From: Sulfitobacter maritimus
GTDB lineage: Bacteria > Pseudomonadota > Alphaproteobacteria > Rhodobacterales > Rhodobacteraceae
Reading direction: 5' to 3'
Length of the DNA: 64,000 nucleotides
Assembly (NCBI RefSeq): GCF_013346665.1
Contig: NZ_JABVBB010000021.1
Location: 620,001-684,000 of the forward strand
How positions within the stretch are numbered: position 1 is the first letter of the stretch; each line of letters starts with the position of its first letter. Below the pieces are notes generated by a model. That model did not search any database and was not told where the DNA came from. It saw nothing but the letters and a program-made list of their open reading frames with translations. A program made the translations under genes and the position numbers. Positions 60,817-64,000 of this stretch are shown here, one piece after another.

Positions 60817-61785
60817 TCAGGCGTCAATATTGGCGAATTGAGTGCCCGCGCCTGCATCCGGCTTGGACCAGTCGCGTTTCACGCCGAGGTAGAGAACCAC
60901 GTTCTTCGCCACATAGACCGAGGAATAAGTCCCCACCACGACGCCCCAAGTGATGGCGAAAACAAAGGCCCGGATCACGTCACCGCCAAGGATCAGCAGG
61001 GCGATCAGCGCCAGCAACGTGGTGCCGGATGTCATCAGCGTGCGGCTCAGCGTTTCGTTCACCGAGAGGTTCATCACATCGCGCAAAGGCCGTTTTTTGT
61101 ATTTGCGCAGGTTCTCGCGCAGGCGGTCAAAGATCACTACGGTGTCGTTAATCGAATAGCCAATGATGGTCAGGATCGCGGCCACCACCGGCAGATCGAA
61201 ACGGATTTGCAACAGCGAGAACAAACCAATGGTCAGCACCACGTCGTGGAACAGCGCCACCACAGCGCCCACCGAGAACTGCCATTCGAACCGCAGCCAG
61301 ATGTAGATCAAAATCGCGGCCAGCGCCCCACCTACGGCCAGGAACGCCGTTTGGATCAGCTCGCCCGAGACTTTGGGGCCAACGGATTCAACCGAAGTAA
61401 ATTTGATGTCCGGCGAGACCGCCTGCAGCGCCGTTTGGATTTCTTCGATGGTATCTGTGGTCGCCGCTTCCTGCCCCTCTTGCGCTTGAACCCGGATCAT
61501 CGCCACATGCTGATCATCGCGGAAACTGGGATCAAAGACCTCGGAAATGGTCACATCACCTAGCTCAAGCGGGCCTAGTGCGTCGCGGTAAGCGCCCACA
61601 TCCACCGCCTGCGCCGCTTCGGTCCGCAGCGTGGTGCCGCCCCGGAAGTCGATGCCAAAGTTCAGCCCCATCACGCCCCAGACGATCAGCGACAGAACCA
61701 TCGCTACAACAGAGAGGCCAAAGGTAATCTTCGCATAGCCGAAGAAATCGAAGTTCGTATTGTCGGGTACCAGCTTCAGTCGCAT
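60817..61785 (-). CDS. secF: Protein translocase subunit SecF
   Basis: 322-residue RND-like inner-membrane partner of SecD that uses the proton motive force to help late steps of Sec export. Family signatures: GINFGIDFRGGTTL-like (GLNFGIDFRGGTTL), AAILTIIGYSINDTVVIFDR and LRENLRKYKKRPLRDVMN. ATG at 61785 is one base after the secD stop; the in-frame ATG at 61821 lies inside secD and is less likely. Confidence 0.94.
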   Translation of the reverse strand: MRLKLVPDNTNFDFFGYAKITFGLSVVAMVLSLIVWGVMGLNFGIDFRGGTTLRTEAAQAVDVGAYRDALGPLELGDVTISEVFDPSFRDDQHVAMIRVQAQEGQEAATTDTIEEIQTALQAVSPDIKFTSVESVGPKVSGELIQTAFLAVGGALAAILIYIWLRFEWQFSVGAVVALFHDVVLTIGLFSLLQIRFDLPVVAAILTIIGYSINDTVVIFDRLRENLRKYKKRPLRDVMNLSVNETLSRTLMTSGTTLLALIALLILGGDVIRAFVFAITWGVVVGTYSSVYVAKNVVLYLGVKRDWSKPDAGAGTQFANIDA

Positions 61786-61786
61786 G

Positions 61787-63436
61787 TCAAACCTCGATTG
61801 TCTTGGGACGGCGGCGTTCAAACCAGATCACCACCAGCAAGCGGGTGACGAAATAGGCGGTGAAGACCGATGTGACGATGCCCAGCCCTAGCGTCACGGC
61901 AAAGCCGCGTACCGGGCCAGAGCCGAGCGCAAAGAGGATCACCGCCACAATGAAGGTCGTGATATTGGCATCCAGAATGGCGCTGAGTGCGCGTTCATAG
62001 CCCAGCGAGATCGCGCGAGCGGCACCCTTGGCGTTGCGCTGTTCCTCGCGGATACGCTCAAAGATGAGCACGTTGGCGTCGACCGCCATGCCGACGGTCA
62101 GCACGATGCCCGCGATGCCCGGCAGGGTCAGCGTGGCGCCGATGAGGCTCAGCAGGCCAAAGATCAAGCCGACGTTGATGATCAGCGCGATATTGGCGAA
62201 AAAGCCAAACAGCCCGTAGGACGCCCACATGAAGAACAGCACCGCGGCGAAGGCCACTGCTGTCGCAATCTTACCCGCGTCAATGCTGTCTTGGCCCAGT
62301 TCCGGCCCGATCGTGCGTTCTTCGACAAAGCTCAGCCCCGCAGGCAAAGCACCGGCACGCAGCAGCACCGCGAGGTTGGTGCTTTCCTCGACCGAGAAGC
62401 GCCCGGTGATGATGCCCGACCCGCCGGGGATGTGGCTTTGGATGGTGGGGGCGCTGATGACTTCATCGTCCAGCACAATAGCAAAGGGTGCGCCGATGTT
62501 CTCGGCGGTGTAGTCGCCAAACTTGCGCGCGCCGTTCGTGTCAAAACGGAAGGAGACAGCAGGCGCGCCGTTCTGGTCAAAGCTCGGCTGGGCGTCGACA
62601 AGCTGCTCGCCGGTAACGACCGGAGCAGTCTCAATCGTGTAGAACACGCCTTCTTCGTCTGCCGACGGCAGGATCGCATTGCCGATGCCGGGGTTGTCGT
62701 TTTGGTTCGAACCACGGTTCACCACAGGGTTAAAGGTCAGTTGCGCGGTCGTGCCGATGATCGCTTTCAGCTCAGCCGCCGAGCCGATACCCGGCACCTG
62801 AATCAAGATCCGGTCCGCCCCTTGACGCTGGATCGTCGGCTCGCGGGTGCCGACTTCGTCGATGCGGCGGCGCACGATTTCCAAGCTTTGCTGCATGGTG
62901 CGCTCGTCCGTCGCCTGCTTTTCTGCATCCGACAGGGTGATCGAGATAATGCCATTTGCTCCGCTGACATTGATGTCGCTGCCGCCTGCCCCGGTAAGGG
63001 TGGTGACGGGCCGCGCCAGACCACGGGTGATCTCCAAGGCTTCGGCCATCTTGTCCGGGTCGTTCAGCCGCACGCGCAATTCGCCCGCCGGCGCTTCTTC
63101 GCGCCGCACCGGGGTCAGACTGCGCAGCGCATCACGCACTTCAGGCCACTGCGCTTCCATCCGGCTCTCATAGACATCGGCCAGTTGCACTTCGGCCAGC
63201 AGATGCGCACCGCCGCGCAAATCGAGGCCGAGGTTCACCAGCCCCGAGGGCATCCATTCGGGCCAAAGCGCGCGCTGCGCTTCAAGCTCGGGCGTGCTGC
63301 CCTGCACTTCGATCGCGGCGACCGCATCATTGTGCTGCTCGACAGGGGTGTAAAACGCATTGGGCAGCGCCAGCCAAAGTCCCGCCAAACAGGTCAGGAC
63401 AATGGCAATCCGCTTCCACAGATCAATCTGAAGCAT
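61787..63436 (-). CDS. secD: Protein translocase subunit SecD
   Basis: 549-residue inner-membrane protein with a large periplasmic P1 domain. Signatures: NLGLDLRGGAHLLAEV near the N-terminus, GTREPTIQRQGADRILIQVP, and LTVGMAVDANVLIFERIREE in transmembrane helix 4. Ribosome site GGCGGAACC before ATG. Lies 35 bases after yajC, giving yajC-secD-secF. Confidence 0.96.
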   Translation of the reverse strand: MLQIDLWKRIAIVLTCLAGLWLALPNAFYTPVEQHNDAVAAIEVQGSTPELEAQRALWPEWMPSGLVNLGLDLRGGAHLLAEVQLADVYESRMEAQWPEVRDALRSLTPVRREEAPAGELRVRLNDPDKMAEALEITRGLARPVTTLTGAGGSDINVSGANGIISITLSDAEKQATDERTMQQSLEIVRRRIDEVGTREPTIQRQGADRILIQVPGIGSAAELKAIIGTTAQLTFNPVVNRGSNQNDNPGIGNAILPSADEEGVFYTIETAPVVTGEQLVDAQPSFDQNGAPAVSFRFDTNGARKFGDYTAENIGAPFAIVLDDEVISAPTIQSHIPGGSGIITGRFSVEESTNLAVLLRAGALPAGLSFVEERTIGPELGQDSIDAGKIATAVAFAAVLFFMWASYGLFGFFANIALIINVGLIFGLLSLIGATLTLPGIAGIVLTVGMAVDANVLIFERIREEQRNAKGAARAISLGYERALSAILDANITTFIVAVILFALGSGPVRGFAVTLGLGIVTSVFTAYFVTRLLVVIWFERRRPKTIEV

Positions 63437-63471
63437 GGTTCCGCCTTTGGGTTGCGGCCTCGGGGGAGGGT

Positions 63472-63750
63472 TTATTTCGCCGGTTCGGTCTTGGAGACAA
63501 CGGTCGCGATGGTGGCCTGCACGACGCGGATTTTCACGCCCTCAGCGATTTCCACCTCAAGCTCGCCATCGTCTTTGACCTTAGAAACCTTGCCGATGAT
63601 GCCCCCTTGGGTGACGACCTGATCGCCCCGGCGCAGACCGGCAACCATGGCTTGATGTTCTTTTGCCTTCTTCTGCTGTGGGCGGATGAGCAGAAAATAC
63701 ATGATCGCGAAGATCAGGATCAGCGGCACAAATTGCTGGATGCCTTCCAT
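63472..63750 (-). CDS. yajC: Preprotein translocase subunit YajC
   Basis: 92-residue single-pass membrane protein that associates with SecDF. It starts MEGIQQFVPLILIFAIMYFL and continues with the family motif LLIRPQQKKAKEHQAM and RRGDQVVTQGGIIGKVSKV. The frame is open upstream to 63972 but only the ATG at 63750 gives a YajC N-terminus. Confidence 0.95.
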   Translation of the reverse strand: MEGIQQFVPLILIFAIMYFLLIRPQQKKAKEHQAMVAGLRRGDQVVTQGGIIGKVSKVKDDGELEVEIAEGVKIRVVQATIATVVSKTEPAK

Positions 63751-63966
63751 GGGGGTCGTCCTTTTCGATGGGTATTGGGCCGCAAAACGGCCTTGAGAAT
63801 TTGGCCAGAACCTATGCGCGGTGGCAGCGGGGTGCAAGGTGGAAAGCCTATGGGACATACGGCCCAAACCTGAGCCGGATCGCCGCAGGGTTGCGGCCCC
63901 TACCCCCGCGCAGCACTTTAAGGCATAACGCCGCCAAACCGACTCACCTGATCCCGAGGACAGACC
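63751..63966. other. Divergent intergenic region between yajC and serS
   Basis: About 215 bases with no coding signal; should carry the promoters for yajC-secD-secF (minus) and serS (plus). No confident promoter elements could be read. Confidence 0.4.
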
Positions 63967-64000
63967 ATGCACGACATCCGCGCCATCCGCGACAATCCCG
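63967..64000 (+). CDS. serS: Seryl-tRNA synthetase, first 11 codons (cut by window edge)
   Basis: The frame begins MHDIRAIRDNP at the window end, the typical alphaproteobacterial SerS opening, preceded by GAGGACAGACC as ribosome site. SerS often neighbours yajC-secDF in Roseobacter-group genomes. Only 34 bases are visible, so the call rests on the N-terminus and context. Confidence 0.75.
   Translation, partial: MHDIRAIRDNP

Noticed and set aside
62291-63622. 443-codon plus-strand frame opposite secD
   Set aside because: Runs through secD and yajC, both certain; composition is that of a reverse-complement shadow.

Overview
The window looks like chromosomal sequence from an alphaproteobacterium of the Roseobacter group (Rhodobacterales, Sulfitobacter-like; inferred from gene content, not from a database match). 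Supporting signs are the high GC content, LexA boxes of the alphaproteobacterial GAAC-N7-GAAC type, two GGAAC-N16-CGTT promoters of the EcfG general-stress type, a TRAP transporter, a Hint-domain protein, a ccm cluster and an imuA-imuB-dnaE2 mutasome. Coding density is high and many neighbouring genes overlap by 1-4 bases. I see no phage, insertion sequence, CRISPR array or rRNA.

Layout. 1-2.8 kb: a C4-dicarboxylate-type TRAP transporter operon (dctP-dctQ-dctM, minus strand, cut by the left edge). 2.9-11.9 kb: a DNA-damage tolerance block with a radical SAM protein and a DUF4130-UdgX fusion behind one LexA box, and a SRAP (HMCES/YedK) protein divergent from imuA-imuB-dnaE2 around a second LexA box. 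12.0-19.1 kb: a TPP riboswitch and the thiamine operon thiD-O-S-G-E-F followed by the precursor transporter thiY-(small ORF)-thiZ-thiX; thiC is not in the window. 19.1-20.0 kb: a gene-poor stretch ending at tRNA-Ser(UGA). 20.2-26.8 kb: housekeeping genes (SPOR lipoprotein, D,D-carboxypeptidase, tmk, holB, tatD hydrolase, MBL-fold hydrolase, AEC transporter).

27-30.8 kb: tRNA-Leu(UAG), a cysteine-less Hint protein, nnrD, and the nitrogen pair glnB-glnA. 30.9-39.8 kb: a stress region holding exoD behind one EcfG-type promoter, a lytic transglycosylase, a second EcfG-type promoter leading a 22-residue membrane peptide, an LEA-like protein, a holin-like protein and a DUF3618 protein, then a YihY/BrkB membrane protein and the non-homologous end-joining pair ku-ligD. 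39.8-45.4 kb: a minus-strand caa3-type oxidase operon (subunit II with fused cytochrome c, subunit I-III fusion, a small membrane protein, a CtaG-like assembly factor, a triheme cytochrome c).

45.5-52.9 kb: a PLP trans-sulfuration enzyme, an alpha/beta hydrolase-OsmC fusion, purB, a small secreted Cys protein, a divergent FliG-like protein and an LpxL-type acyltransferase whose 3' end is triplicated as a ~42-bp tandem repeat, then a DUF1223 protein. 53-64 kb: acnA, a channel-like membrane protein, a WrbA-type quinone reductase, the cytochrome c maturation cluster ccmABCDG (minus strand), an Mth938-like protein, the Sec accessory genes yajC-secD-secF (minus strand) and the first codons of serS at the right edge.

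The most notable theme is regulated genome maintenance. One locus combines LexA control with proteins that act on uracil and abasic sites plus a translesion polymerase, and another combines EcfG-type control with end-joining repair and envelope-stress proteins. No wholly unprecedented system is evident. The least characterised parts are the SOS-controlled radical SAM/UdgX pair, the translationally coupled small ORF inside the thiamine operon and the EcfG-driven microprotein operon.
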